Numbered from the stretch's first letter, positions 33,361 to 45,059 are shown. The stretch is DNA of 64,000 bases from Ochotona curzoniae (GCF_017591425.1 NW_024467120.1:1612001-1676000); one strand, 5' to 3'. Program-made: numbers and translations. Notes: generated from the sequence alone by a model not told the origin.

Positions 33361-35851
33361 TATTTCCTGTTACCAGAGGGAAACAAAAAAAAGCTGGAAG
33401 CAGAGCTGGATCAGGCTAGTAGGCCCTGACTTCCTAAAAACAAACAAACAAGCAAACAAAAAACTACCAAAAGCAATAGCAATTAAAACCAAAATAAACA
33501 AATGGGACTTCATCAAACTAAGAAGCTTCTGTACAGCAAGGGAAACAATTAACAAAGTATAAAAGCAACCCACAGAATGGGAGAAGATCTTTGCACACTA
33601 CATCGGTGATAGAGGGCTAAGCTCCAGAATATACAAAGATCTCCAGAACAACCAAAACACCAAAACAAACAAGCCACTCAAGAAATGGTCACAGGAAATG
33701 GGCAGACACTTCACAAAGGAACAAACCCAAATGGCAAACAAACATATGAAAAATTGCTCAAGCTCGCTGTCAATAAAGGAAATCCAAATTAAGACATTAA
33801 TGAGGTACCACCTAATGCTAGTAAGAATGGCTCACATGCAAAAACTACCAACAATATTTGCTGGTGAAGATGTGGGGAAAAGGGAACCCTACTCCACTGT
33901 TGGTGGGGCTGCAGGTTCGTACAGCCTCTATGGAAATCAGTATGGAGAACACTCAAACAACTCAAAATCTGCATATCATACAATCCAGCAATAGCACTTC
34001 CAGGAATATATCCAAAACACCTGTTACATGAGAAACCTACATGCACCCCTATGTTCATAGTAGCACAATCAATAATAGCAAAAACTTGGAAGCAACCAAA
34101 ATGCTCATCAACAGAAGACTGGATAAGAAAGTTATGGTTCATTTACTCCGTGGAATACTACTCAGCTATTATAAAAAAAAAAAAAGAAATGCAGTTCTTT
34201 GTGGCCAAATGGGCCCAACTGGAAACCATTATGTTAACGGAAATGAGCCAATCCCAAAAGGGTAGATACCACAAGTCTGCCTTAATTTAAGATGAAATGA
34301 ATCAATCAGAAAAATAGTACCTGTAAATTGTATTATTTCAACCTCAAACAATGTGTACCACATGCAGTAAGATATTGTGATGTAACCAATGACCCAACAA
34401 TCAATGTGACTCAGACTGCTTATGATCTACACCAAAGAACTGTAAAATCTAATATGCTTTTAAGACCCTATGTTACTCTGTAATGGGGTGGGAGAGCAGA
34501 GAAATGTTCCACCTCCTTACAATGTGTGAGGAAGACGTTAAGTATAACTTATCAACAATATAACAGGTAACTTATAGAAAACAGACTTGAATCAGCATTA
34601 GACATTAGCAAACTATAAAGACGTGCAAGGGAAAACAATAGTGATTATGACAACCTCTTAACAGAAGGTCATATGCACAGAGCAGGGGTGTACCCCGGAG
34701 TGGAGCAGGCAGACTGGAGGAAGCTTGTATTCCGGCCCTGGAGACTCTTGGATCCTCAACAAGGATTATCAGTATAGCACCAAGGGCTATATCTCAACTG
34801 CCAAGGAGACCACTGGGAATTAGACTGCCCTTGTAGGCCAAGAACTCTGAGGTCATCCACCCCCTTTTGGATCTACTACATGGGATGGAAGATGCCCAGA
34901 TCCTTCCTCACATGCTCTAATGTCATCAGAACAATAGCCGGGAGCCCTGAACAGTCCTCTGAAACAGAAGAAGAGTAAAATCCCTTTGAGACTTGGGAGG
35001 GGAGCTTTCTCTGGTCCTTATTTAGTTCCAACTTTGCAATGACCATCAGGGTCATTCCAGAGTCCCCCTCCCAAAATTAGATTAGATACACAGAGACCAA
35101 TAAGGAAAGATTAGAACCAGACAGGAAACGGTCAGCTTGGACTCACATATACCTTACTAGGTAGGAAACGAAGATTAGTTACTCCTCCCTAAGGTATTGA
35201 AGATTTCTCTGCACACCCCTCCTAAAACTGTACTGCGCCTCAATTGTTAACATATGCCTTGTTAGAGTCATAAGCCAGCTTGAACTATCCTAAAATTTGC
35301 CAGGTTCAGTAAAAATTATGCTTCAATACTATAACCTGCTAAACATAAAAATGAAAATAGACATGAGACAGCTGAATAGTACCCTATAAGCATTTTAAGG
35401 TGTATAGCAGCTGGTTGGGTATAAACTAAAATTGAAATGTCAATGAAGTAGTCACAGAGTGTGGTTAAGAACTTGCATTTTCTAACATATTGATCTCTCA
35501 ATACCATGTCAATTAACTCCATAGTGTTGTAAATTGTTGTTGATGTTATGTTGTGGCTTTTCATTGGAGGGGATGATATTCTGCCAGCTCTTCTTTCAGA
35601 CCAAAGATGGCCTCCCCAAGAAACTGTTGAATTTATCTGCACAATAAGAGACTGGACTCTATGCATGGTACATGCTTGCAATGAAGGAATCATGACTGGA
35701 TTTGAACTGTACTACTGCAAAAATGTGGAGGAATCCACCATGGGGGAAGGGCATGGGGAGGAGTTGAGGGAATCCCAGAGCCTATGGAACTGTGTCATAA
35801 AGTAAAATGAAATTTAAAAACAGAGGAAAAAATTATTTAAGAATTGAAAGA
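33349..35851 (+). mobile_element. 5'-truncated LINE-1 (copy D) inserted in ORF1 of copy E, 12-bp TSD
   Basis: AGAATTGAAAGA at 33349-33360 is repeated at 35840-35851. Rejoining the flanks conceptually places ORF1 of copy E in order, which supports the nesting. The insert holds the last part of ORF2 (to about 34290) and a 3'UTR of about 1.5 kb of the same class as copy A. It ends with CACCATGGGGGAAGGG, GAACTGTGTCATAAAG and an A-rich tail. It is younger than copy E. Confidence 0.88.
33361..34290 (+). pseudogene. LINE-1 ORF2 C-terminal third (copy D), broken
   Basis: Conserved ORF2p C-terminal landmarks appear in order across shifting frames: [20 protein letters not shown] with FCTARETI, then EWEKIFAHYI, KPLKKWSQEMGRHFTKEQ, KHMKNCSSSLSIKEIQIKT, MRYHLMLVRM, IAKTWKQPKCSS and WFIYSVEYYSAI. 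Stops after the first segment (33560) and frameshifts separate them. The endonuclease, RT and most of the linker are absent through 5' truncation, so the copy is inactive. Confidence 0.92.
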
Positions 35852-36390
35852 CACTCTTAAAAGGCCAAATGTAAGAGTTATAGGAGTCCCAGAAGGTGCA
35901 GAAAGTGATGCTGGGATTAAAAACATATTTAATGAAATAATAAGGGAAATTTTCCCCAATCTAGAGAAAGAATTGGGAAACAACATCCAGGAGAGCCACA
36001 GATCTCCCAACAGGGCTGAGTAAAAGTGATCTTTACCATGACACATGATAATCAAGCTCTCTTAAATTGAACAGAAGGAAAAGATCCTTAACTGTGCACA
36101 TGAAAAAAATCAATGGCCATATAAAGGAATGCCAATTAAATTCACAGGAGACCTCTCACAGGAAGCTCTACTGGTCAGAAAAGAATGGAGTAACATATTC
36201 CAGATTCTAAAAGCAAACAATTGTCCCAGAATAACGTACCCAGGAAAGCTTTCCTTTGCCTTTGAAAAATGAAATAAAATTCTTGCACAGTAAATATAAG
36301 CCCAAGAGTATGCCTCTTCCAAACCTGCCCTACAAATGATACTGAAGGATGTTCTATTGACAGAGAAAAGGAATAGCACCTACCAAAACT
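35852..36390 (+). pseudogene. LINE-1 ORF1 C-terminal half (copy E), broken
   Basis: The RRM/CTD region of ORF1p is recognisable: KRPNVRVIGVPEGAESDAG, then NIFNEIIRENFPNLEKELG, SHRSPN, later KNQWPYKGMPIKFTGDLS and NNCPRITYPGKLSFAFEK, and near the end KPALQMILKDVLL. Several stops (for example TAA near 36070) and frame changes break it. It continues the ORF1 start at 32969 across the inserted copy D. Confidence 0.9.
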
Positions 36391-36469
36391 GAAGGCAAAT
36401 GTGAAGTACATCCCAGTAAAATAACAACAGAAGATTGAATCAATGAACAACTCATTGTTAAAATGACAG

Positions 36470-36615
36470 GACTGAATTACCACCCATTCATATCAAGCCT
36501 GAATGTAAAATCGAACATCACAGATTAGTAGACTGGATTAAAAATAATACCCATCTATTTGTTACCTATAGGAGACACATCTCAGCAACAAAGATCAGCA
36601 AAAGATATATCTGAT
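36470..36615 (+). pseudogene. Remnant of the start of LINE-1 ORF2 (copy E)
   Basis: The sequence corresponds to the beginning of the ORF2 endonuclease domain: ISSLNVKSNI (compare the 'LNVNGLN' start) and GDTSQQ matching the position of the 'QETHL' catalytic motif in a different frame. It then passes straight into a T-run and 3'UTR, so the rest of ORF2 is absent. It is short and degenerate. Confidence 0.55.
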
Positions 36616-37189
36616 AGTTTTTTTTTTTTTAATTTTCATCTCTTCAAAAACTCTCAATAAATTCCTCATTGGCTCATAGATCATACAATAACATTTTCTT
36701 CAAGAATGTTCTTGATTTTCTTTTTCATTCCTTCAGTGGCACATTAGTCATTCAGTAACATGTAATTTGACTTCATGGGATTTTTAATTTTTATTTTTTC
36801 TTCCTGTTGTTGATTTTGTTTTGTGGCTTTTCATTTAAGGGGATGTATAGTAATTGTGTAATGGAGACTGTCATATCCAGATGTGAAGTTACAATGCACT
36901 ACGCATCTCTACTTCCAGACAAAGATGAACTCCCAATGAAAGCTCTTAACTACATCTTCATAATAGGATGCTGGACTCTCTGCCACTGTCCCTATGTGCA
37001 ATAGGGACGTATAACTGTCTATGAAGGATTATACTATGATACAGGGGAACTCAGTGGGGGATGGGATTGGAAAGGGGTTAAGGGAAATACCGGGTCCCAT
37101 GGAAGTGTATCATAAAATGATAATAATAATAAAAAGAAGAAAAATTTTTAAAAGGAAAAAATAGAGAAACTTATTGAGGGAGTGCAAAG

Positions 37190-38215
37190 GTTATATATAG
37201 ACTGAATGAGAACCTTTACAAACCTCTGATAAAAAGGCTTTTTTTTCTGAACACATACAATCCTTTATCCTGATCATATAAAGAATTCCTGAAATTCAGC
37301 AAAACAAAAACAAACACTCCAATTAGAACAAATAGAGAATTTGGACAGATGTTTCCCCAGAGAAAATACAGAAATTGGGATAAAAAGGAAAGTGTGACAA
37401 CAGGTTCAATAGCACGAAGCATTAGGAAAATGCAAAATGAAGCCACAATGAGATACTGTTTCACCAGAATGGCTAGAGTAAAACCGACAACATTAAGCGT
37501 GGTAAAAGCTTGGAGCAAATGGCCATCTTGTTATTTTAAAATCACCTTGGCAGAGTTTAAGTATTTTTGTTAAACATATTCCTTTCCACAGTGACGCAGC
37601 ATTAGACGGAAATAGTAAGGCACACAACCCCAGAGCCTTGCATAACTCAAAACAGCCAAAAATTGGCGATTTGATCCAGGAGAATGTGTGAACAAGTCTG
37701 TAGTCACGCACTGGAAAGCCACTCAGTAAAAATAAAGATACGACAAACAATGTAGATGAATCTCACAAACACATCGAGCTTAAGAAGCAAGACACAAAAA
37801 ACACATTTACTGTTCCCTTCACTTTGGGGTTGTTTGTCGCTTCACCCCAGGAACACCGCCTGAGAAATGCATTGCTAGGCGAATTTACTGTGTGAGCATC
37901 ATAGAGTGTTCTTCCATGAGCTGAAATGGCTCGGATGCCACTACGTGTTCTAATCTTACGAGACCAGAAAAGTATATGCCGCCATCAACATCATTTTGTG
38001 TGTTTGTATTTAAGCTCTATAATAGGCAAAACAATTTGTAGTGCTAGCGATTGTCAGAGGGGGAAGATATTTCTGGGGTTAGGGTAAAATTATTATCCTA
38101 TCTACTGTGGTAGTTACACAGTTACATAGTATTACTTGGAGAAAACTCACTATGTTAGTGCATTTAGGATCTGTAAGTTTCACTCTGTATAAAATGTACC
38201 TGAAAAACAAAAGTA
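37190..38215 (+). mobile_element. Ancient L1M: ORF2 end and 3'UTR
   Basis: Old L1 landmarks run in order: TAAAGAATTCCTGAAATTCAG, AGAATTTGGACAGATGTTTC, TTAGGAAAATGCAAAATGAAG, CCACAATGAGATACTG, GTAGATGAATCTCACAAACAC and AGCAAGACACAAAAAACAC. The 3'UTR has GTGGTAGTTACACAGTTACA, AAAACTCACTATG, and GGATCTGTAAGTTTCACTC. Divergence is much higher than in copies A-E, consistent with an L1M subfamily active before lagomorphs split off. It is inactive. Confidence 0.85.
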
Positions 38216-38269
38216 GTAACTGGATTCTGAATACCTGCTTTCTAACTCTGGCCCCAATGTTTCCCACTG

Positions 38270-38560
38270 AGGCAGATGTGCAGCCTACTGGTTAATGGGG
38301 TGACTAAGATGCCCATACTCCACAGTAGAGTTTCTGGCCTTTATCCCTACTTACGGCTCCTGACCCCATCTTCTGCTAAGGCGGTGTGCTTTTGGAGACA
38401 GCAATGATGGTTCAACTGATTGGGTCACTGCCTCCATGAGAAAGTCCTGGACTCATTTCTCAGTTTTGGTCCAGTCATAGCATTATAGGCATTTCAGAGA
38501 ATAAACCTAAAGATAGGAGTTCTCTGTCTCACACACAAAAAAATCTGTATTTTATTTTTA
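38270..38560 (+). mobile_element. C-SINE, old and diverged
   Basis: CAGCCTACTGGTTAATGGGG (head), CTTCTGCTAAGGCGGTGTGC, TGGGTCACTGCCTCCATGAG and AAACCTAAAGATAGGAG follow the plus-strand order. Confidence 0.65.
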
Positions 38561-38621
38561 TAATAGCTGTTTTCTAGTACTGCTCTTTTAGCTTGAAAAA
38601 AAAAACTTGACAGCAAATAGT

Positions 38622-38850
38622 GGGGAGGGTGTCTGGTGCAGTTGTTAACATCCCTTGGGGCAGCTGCACCTGTTTCTAACCCACTTCTTGCTAATGCGCC
38701 CCTCCGGAGGCAGCAACGATAGCTCAAGTACTTGGGTCCCAATCATCTGTGTGGGCGACCCAGCTTGAGTTCCAGTCCTATGGCTTCAGTCTGACTTAAC
38801 CCTGGCTGTCATGGCAAAATCAAGTAAAAAATGAAAATAAATAAAGAGGT
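38622..38850 (+). mobile_element. C-SINE, diverged
   Basis: GGGTGTCTGGTGCAGTTG (head), CTTGCTAATGCGCCCCTCC, TCAAGTACTTGGGTCCC and an AATAAATAAAG tail are visible. Confidence 0.7.
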
Positions 38851-40343
38851 AAAATAGAAATTGAGATACTGTTTTACAAAAGAAGGAAACACTAAGTTTT
38901 ATGTGAATCATGTGTCCTGCTGTACAAGGGAGTCATCTGTTAGATACAGAAAGCTCTAGAGGATTTGGGAATTTTTCTTGGAAAATTGTTCGAATGTTCC
39001 CAGGAACATGCTCTCAGACACCCTTCTCCCTCCTCCTGCCACACTAAATGGATAGGTCAGTCTGTGAAAAATAAAAAGAATGTGGTGTTCTTGAGCTGGC
39101 ATCTCTCACTCTGCTTTAAGATTATTTTTACCTCTCACTCGTGTCTTATCTTCTGGTCTCACTTCCACCTTCTTGCCCTAATAGAGATCTAAGTGACCTC
39201 ATGTTAGCTTAAGGGCTTAAATGGGAAAGCAAGAAACATTGGCGCTGCTCCTCAGGGCGGGGAAATGTGCCCATGTCAAGCGGGAGCTGGGTGTCAGAAT
39301 CTGAGCCAATCTGATAACCCAGGGAGCACAAAAGCAGCCAGTCCAGGAGACTCCTCTGGGGTGATCTGACTTCTGTCCTGAGCTGTTGGACAGCCTCTCG
39401 CTCCATCACCACCTTTCATAGGTAAGGGATCCCTGTGACACTGGGAGTCACTTTACCTATGGTTTAGGTGGGGCTGTAACTCAAGGTGCCCTGAGCACAG
39501 AGGCTCCTCCGTGGCTGAGACCAGTGCCCGACTCTCAGCATTCTCTGTTTCCTTGGCAGCAGCTGGGTCCGGGTTTGGGACACTCCTGGTAGGAGGCAGG
39601 ATTGCCACTCCCTCCGGTGCTTTTGTCTTCATCTGTGCTTCATGGAGCTCAGTGTCGCCTCTTCTCTGACCAACCACAGAACTCGCAGAACCGAGTGGTG
39701 GTGCTTCAGTGGGGTCAATTCCAGCAGACCTGAACTCAAGTTCTATGACCACATGACTTCTGGCCAGATCAAACCTCCCAGTGTCCAGATCTGAAAAGTA
39801 GTCCAATGTTAGGTCTGCTTTCCTCAGGATTTGGGAGAGAAATCGTAATCTTGGGGCCTGGAAATGGCCACATCTCAGCTATTGTTTCTACTCTATTAGT
39901 GGCTATAATAATTAAAAAAAAAATCTCCTCCAATTGTTGTCTCCAGGTACATTTTTGTTTTTAGTTCTTTACTTTTCATGATCCAGTTCCTTTGGTTCAG
40001 GAATTTCCCCTCCTACGCCTTCCCTATCACTCTTGTCGTTGGTTTCCTATAGTGTAACAATAGTTCAGTCCCTCAATGTAAGTCACAAGCCCATCATTCT
40101 TCTGCTTAAATGTATCCTGACTGCCAATGAAATGTAAATATATCTTGGCAATAAATCCAGGTAAAATCTTGAGTTCCAAATTAGATTGTCATTTCTGTGA
40201 GGGTAAAGACAGCAAATCAGCTCTGTTATGTATCTTTGGCTGGAGCTAGGGTAGCAGCCATTATGGGAGAGTGGATACAGGGCTTGTGAAAAATTGGAAT
40301 TAAAAGATAAGTTTAGCTTGATGCAAACTAAGGTGATCTTGAC
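38851..40343. other. Unique sequence with one long minus-strand open frame
   Basis: No repeat is recognised. A 117-codon open frame on the minus strand (39453-39806) is described separately. Everything else is unassigned. Confidence 0.3.
39453..39806 (-). other. Unidentified 117-codon open frame, probably not a gene
   Basis: Beginning at an ATG at 39806, the conceptual product starts MDYFSDLDTGRFDL and has an unremarkable, globular-protein-like composition with acidic, proline and serine residues. This is unlike the low-complexity frames elsewhere. It lies outside recognised repeats. I know no family it belongs to. There is no Kozak context or splice structure I can defend. It could be chance, a short exon, or the remains of a processed pseudogene. 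Confidence 0.2.
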
Positions 40344-40713
40344 ACATGAATTTTTTGGTTAAGATTTATTTATTTTTATTACAAAGTCAGATATACAGAG
40401 AGGAGAAGAGACAGAGAGGAAGATCTTCACTCCCTGATGTGAATCTGATGGCTCACTCCCCAAGTGGCTGCAACAGCCGAAGCTTAGCCAATCCGAAGCC
40501 AGGAGCATGGAATCTCCCCTGGGTCTCCCACGCGGGTGCAGGGTCCCAAGGCTTTGGGTTGTTCTTGGCTGCTTTCCCAGGCCACAAGCAGGGAGCTGGA
40601 TGGGAAGCGGAGCTGCCAGGATCAGAATTATCATCCATATGGGATGCTGGTGCATTCAAGGCAAGGACTTTAGCCACTAGGACACCACACCGGGCATGGG
40701 TACATGAATTTTT
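40344..40713 (-). mobile_element. C-SINE, young, with 12-bp TSD
   Basis: ACATGAATTTTT flanks the element at 40344-40355 and 40702-40713. The body reads AAAGTCAGATATACAGAGAG, GTGGCTGCAACAGCCGAAGC and GGATGGGAAGCGGAGCTGCC, and the head end is ACACCACACCGGGCATGGG. The TSD and low divergence mark it as young. Confidence 0.95.
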
Positions 40714-43151
40714 GAATTCCTCTTATATTCATATTTACACATGCGCACACATACATAAACATACACATATATGTGCAGTGACTGGAGCCCCAACCTAATG
40801 ACCTTCGTACTATAGTGCTTTTCCTCTGGATCTCACATTGGAGACAGACTCTGTCCTCGCAGATAGATGTATATGTGCATGACTGGTTCCTGTTACACTT
40901 TAGTGTTCATTAGAAATGGTGTCTCTTTTCAGCAAGCCCAGATTGTCCATGGGACCTTGGTGGCTGGCTCTCACTTCCTTTCAGAAAGGAGAGCACAGAG
41001 GCTCAGGTGTCTTTGCAGATGACAAAGATATTCAGCATTCTCCTAAGGAGCTGGGTTGCAAGGCGTTTGTCCCTGAGGCAAAGATGGCATCTCCTGAAGG
41101 GACCAGAATCAGTGACAGGAGGATGAAGGCCAGCTGGATGGCTGTCCTCAAGTAACCCTGGGTTTTGTCCCAGGAAATAAGAGCATGCTAGCTGCTGAGA
41201 ATGGCAGAAGGTGACACTTTTCCTGCTGGTTGTGCAATGACTTGGGCGGGCCAACCTCATGCCTCACTGCTGCTCTATCTGGGACTTCCCTTACCTGGCC
41301 TGCATTCCATTACCTAGCATTGTGGAGAAGGACTCCTGGTGGGTGAATGAGGGTGGGGTGCAGATGCAGAGGTGCATGGCGGCCCTGACAGTTTCTTCTC
41401 CTCTGTGACATCTTCCATCCCAGAGGCTTGCAGCATCTGCAAGGGAGCAGGACTGAGACCCTCAAGCTGCAAGCAGAATGCACAAGAACCTTCCACATTC
41501 ACTTTTCTTTCCTTCTCGGATTGATTGAACTCAGGGACCCCTCAGCAGCCCTGCGTTCCTTCAAACTCTCCACTCTCCTCATGACCCACTCCAAGAAATC
41601 TTTATCTAGTCTCAGATGGGAAAAATTTATATTGATATTGTCAGGTGTTCGTTTTGCCCTGAGTCCCCAATGTTGCCTTGCTATTTACTTCATTTGTGGT
41701 CTGGTGCGGTCCTGTTGTTAGACCTACTTAACCAGCATCATTTCCCAATGCAGGGTACCCTGCACTATGAATATTTCTTTAAACCATTCCAAGACCTCTT
41801 CTGGTACCTAACTAAGTCCTCATCTGGGTCCTATCTCACTTTTTTGTCTCTGCACTGCTTGCTGGCCTGGGGGTCTACCAGATATCTGAAGGCATCCCTA
41901 ACATCACCCAGGCTGATCTGCAGTTTTAGAAGTACGGCCTGTGAGAAGATCACTGCTGCTGCATGAAACATTTTAACGTATAAGCTGGTTTCAAGTGATT
42001 TAAGTTGTCTATGTCCCCATCACCTGAAGAAACTTGGCATCCTGCATATTCTAGAGGTGATCTTGTCTTGTATCTCCTTCCTTCCATATGGCAATAATCA
42101 TAGAAAGTATCAAGCCACCTCCAGAATTGGAAGAAAGATGGATGGATGGATGAATGGATGGATGGATGGATGGATGGATGGATGGATGGATAACTGGATG
42201 GATGAACTGATAGATAAATGGAAAGATGGATGAATCAATAGACAGATGGAAAGATGGATGAAAAGATGGATGGATAGATGGGTGGGTGGGTGGATTGTAG
42301 GGGAAATTTGCCAACTAGAACCATGAAAATAGTGTGGGAGAGCTGGTAGCTATTTGAGTTCTCCCAGTCTTCCGAGATGCTTCAAATTTGTCATTGCCTT
42401 GGTCATCTTCTGTAGTTCACCTCTGCTTACTGCCTGTTTTCCATACTAGCTTGGCACAGCTGCCAAAAAGATGACTTCAAGAAGCAGAATATCCAGATTT
42501 CTCTTCAACAACGTTAGTATCAACCAATGGGTAACTCACTGTTGTCCTCTTTATCATTAGGAAGAGGCAATGGCACACCTGTTCTGTGGCAACATGGGCA
42601 TGGCACTGCCCACAGCCACAAAGCCTCCCTCTCTTTCTTCCCCTCTGTAGCTGCCCGTGGGAATCACAACTGGTTTTCACAAAACATGATTTCACAGTTT
42701 CCAGATGGAATAGACTAACAGAGACAATCAAGTTAGGTAATGGGACCAAGCGCCTCTCATTGAACAGGCCAGAAAGGTTGTTGTTTTTTAAGCACTTACG
42801 TGTATAGTTATTGCAGGTGAGTGAAACTCAGAGATTATATTTTTTAATAACTGTGGTTTTCTACCAGAACTGAGGCAGTAGAAAGTTTCCATAGAAAGTG
42901 AGACTATGGGGAAAAAGTAAGCAGACTTGGTTATCTGTGGAGGGTGGATGGTGCTGAAAGGTGAAGACCAAATTTGTTTTTTTGTTAAGCATCCACATGA
43001 AGTTCCCCAGAAGACTGCCACATCTTCCCTCCTGCCTTGATCCACTAACTCTTAGTCATTGAAGCATTTTTCGGAAAGAGAGAGAGATTTTCTATCCACT
43101 GGTGTCTTTGAAATAATTATTATTTCACACATTGTAAAATCTGAGATGAGA
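40714..43151. other. Unique sequence with a GGAT array
   Basis: No exon or interspersed repeat is recognised. A CA/TG-rich patch lies at 40735-40775 and a tetranucleotide array at 42136. Confidence 0.3.
42136..42294. repeat. (GGAT)n tetranucleotide array
   Basis: About 160 bp of GGAT/GATG units, nearly pure in the left half and interrupted by AAAGATGGATGA-type variants to the right. An open frame through it on the minus strand would encode a His-Pro-Ser-Ile repeat; that is a by-product of the array. Confidence 0.95.
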
Positions 43152-43505
43152 AAAACTTTTTCTTTAAAGATGTATTTATTTTTATAATAAAGTCAGATAT
43201 ATAGAGAGATGAGGAGAGATAGAGAGGAAGATCTTCCGTCCGATGATTCACCCTCCCAAGTGAGCGCAATGGCCGGTGCTGTGCCAATCTGAAGCCAGGA
43301 GCCAAGAATTTCCTCCAGGTCTCCCATGTGGGTGCAGGGTCCCAATGTTGGGCTGTCCTTGACTGCTTTCCCAGGCCACAAGCAGGGAGCTGGATGGGAA
43401 GTGGAGCTGCCGGGATTAGAACCGGCATCCATATGGGATCCTGGGGTGTTCAAGGTGAAGACTTTAGCTGCTAGGCCACGCCACCGGGCCCAAGGAAAAC
43501 TTTTT
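43152..43505 (-). mobile_element. C-SINE, young, with short TSD
   Basis: AAAACTTTTT lies at 43152-43161 and 43496-43505. The body carries AAAGTCAGATATATAGAGAG, GTGAGCGCAATGGCCGGTGC, and a head end CACGCCACCGGGCCC. It is directly followed by another SINE in the same orientation. Confidence 0.9.
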
Positions 43506-43838
43506 AAACAAGATTTGTTTACTTTACTAGAAAGTCAGACTTACAGAGAGGAGAGACAGAAAGAAAGATCTTTTATCTTCTGGTTCACTGCCCAAGTGGT
43601 TGCAGTGACCAGAGCCGAGTTGATCCAAATCCAGGAACCAGGAGGCAGGAGCTTCTTCTGGGCTTCCCACTTGGGTCAGGGTCCCAAGGCTTTGGGCCCT
43701 CCTCTACTGCTTTCCCAGGCCATAAGCAGGGAACTGGATGGGAGGTGGAGCAGCCTGGACACCAGCCAGAGCCCATAAGGAATCCTGGTGCATGTAAGGT
43801 GAGGGTTTAATTATTAGGCCATTGTGCCATGCCCAGCT
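43506..43838 (-). mobile_element. C-SINE, near full length
   Basis: AAAGTCAGACTTACAGAGAG, GGTTCACTGCCCAAGTGG, CTTTCCCAGGCCATAAGC and TTGTGCCATGCCCAGC at the head end. It is slightly older than its left neighbour. Confidence 0.9.
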
Positions 43839-44062
43839 GCTCCACTTTTTGAACCAGCTTCCTGCTAATGCAGCTGAGGAAGCAGAGGGAGACAGTCCAC
43901 GTGCAACGACTGCTTTCACCCACGTGGGAGACCTGGTTGGTCTTTTGCGCTCCCGATTTTGGCCTGGGCCAGGCCTGGCGATGCAATCACTGGGGAATGA
44001 GTCAAAACAGAGAGATCTGTTCCTCTCTCTGTCACTCACCCTTTCAAATGAACAAAATAGAT
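43839..44062 (+). mobile_element. C-SINE, 5'-truncated, opposed to the previous copy
   Basis: CTTCCTGCTAATGCAGCTGAG, CACCCACGTGGGAGACCTG, a CT-rich block and CCTTTCAAATGAACAAAATAG follow the plus-strand order. It abuts the preceding minus-strand copy at the SINE head side. Confidence 0.85.
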
Positions 44063-45059
44063 CATCAAAGGAAGCAAACGAATCAGCTCTCTGGAGAGCT
44101 GCATCATGGGACTTGTCTGAAATGCAGCATTTTGGACCCGTCTTGTGTGGGTGGTGGGGCCAGGAAATTTGTGACCTGACTAGTCGGGTGATTCTACAAG
44201 ACCCCAAATCTGAGGACTGTGATCCTAATTTATCCCTTTCCTAAACAGTGCTGGCTCTCTGAAAGTAGGAGAGTTATTATTTTTTTTTTTGGCCTACAGA
44301 GTGGTTTGATGGAAAGGAATGAAAAGACCTTACAAGCAGGCTTAGATGCAAGCTCCCCCTGACCTTCTGTGTTCTGTTTCTCCGCTGGGACTCTGGGGAG
44401 CTTGCTACCAAGATCGCTTACCTCTCCAACTGCATCCAGCAGACAAGCACCACCACACTGTCAGCCCTGTAAACCTCAGCACAGAGAGGAGTCAGCTGAC
44501 AACCAGGGACACGCTCCCACTAGTATTATTTTCTTCCATTTCAGTTCTTACAGATTCACATACCAACTGTTGTCCACTCTGTGCGACAGACTTAGTCCCA
44601 GGTCGCTGTATGCTCTCCAAACCCACTGAGGTCACCTGAGTTTACTCTTCCCCTTAAAAATTGCCTGCCTTCCCCTATAGACATGGGTCTGTATAAGCTT
44701 CTGAAGCACGTTGGGCTAGCAGGCAATTGCACTCTATAATTGGCTCTGCACATAATACATTTGTGTCTTGTCTGTGTCAGCTTATTTCAGCGAACCTTCA
44801 GAGTTCGGAGTGGGCATTGCCCTTTGCCCCACAGCGGCACACCTGCTGGACGGTGTGCTGGCCTCGAGTCGAGTCCGGCCACAGGGAGAGCACCACGGGA
44901 AGCAGCTGGTCAGAAGCCCTCACAATTGGACATTTTCTCATTTTAATGAGATAAACCTGACTTCTTGTCCCTCCCACCTGCCGGCTTTGGCTCTCTCCTC
45001 CGAATGCAACTCAGAGTTACAGCTGACTCCAGATCACTGGAAACGGGGCTAATGATTCA

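Larger units (their letters stand above)
32355..37150 (+). mobile_element. Half-L1-like LINE (copy E): 5'UTR, ORF1, start of ORF2, 3'UTR
   Basis: The 5'UTR part (to about 32965) resembles that of copy B: AATGAGCTGTGCATGTGCTGAG against a diverged equivalent near 27928, and GGCCAACAGGTTCCAGCAAG. ORF1 follows from 32969, is split by the insertion of copy D (33361-35839) and resumes at 35852. A short piece matching the start of ORF2 (about 36470-36610) leads directly into a 3'UTR of the same class as copy B's (CTCATAGATCATACA, GATGCTGGACTCTCTGCCAC). Nearly all of ORF2 is missing. The arrangement is like HAL1 elements, which keep ORF1 but lack ORF2. A deletion after insertion is the alternative. 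The 5' boundary is approximate and no TSD was found. Confidence 0.7.

Noticed and set aside
42136..42294. CRISPR-like or satellite array
   Set aside because: Tetranucleotide units without spacers in a mammalian genome; an ordinary microsatellite.
42051..42314. Minus-strand frame encoding a His-Pro-Ser-Ile repeat
   Set aside because: It is simply the translation of the GGAT array.
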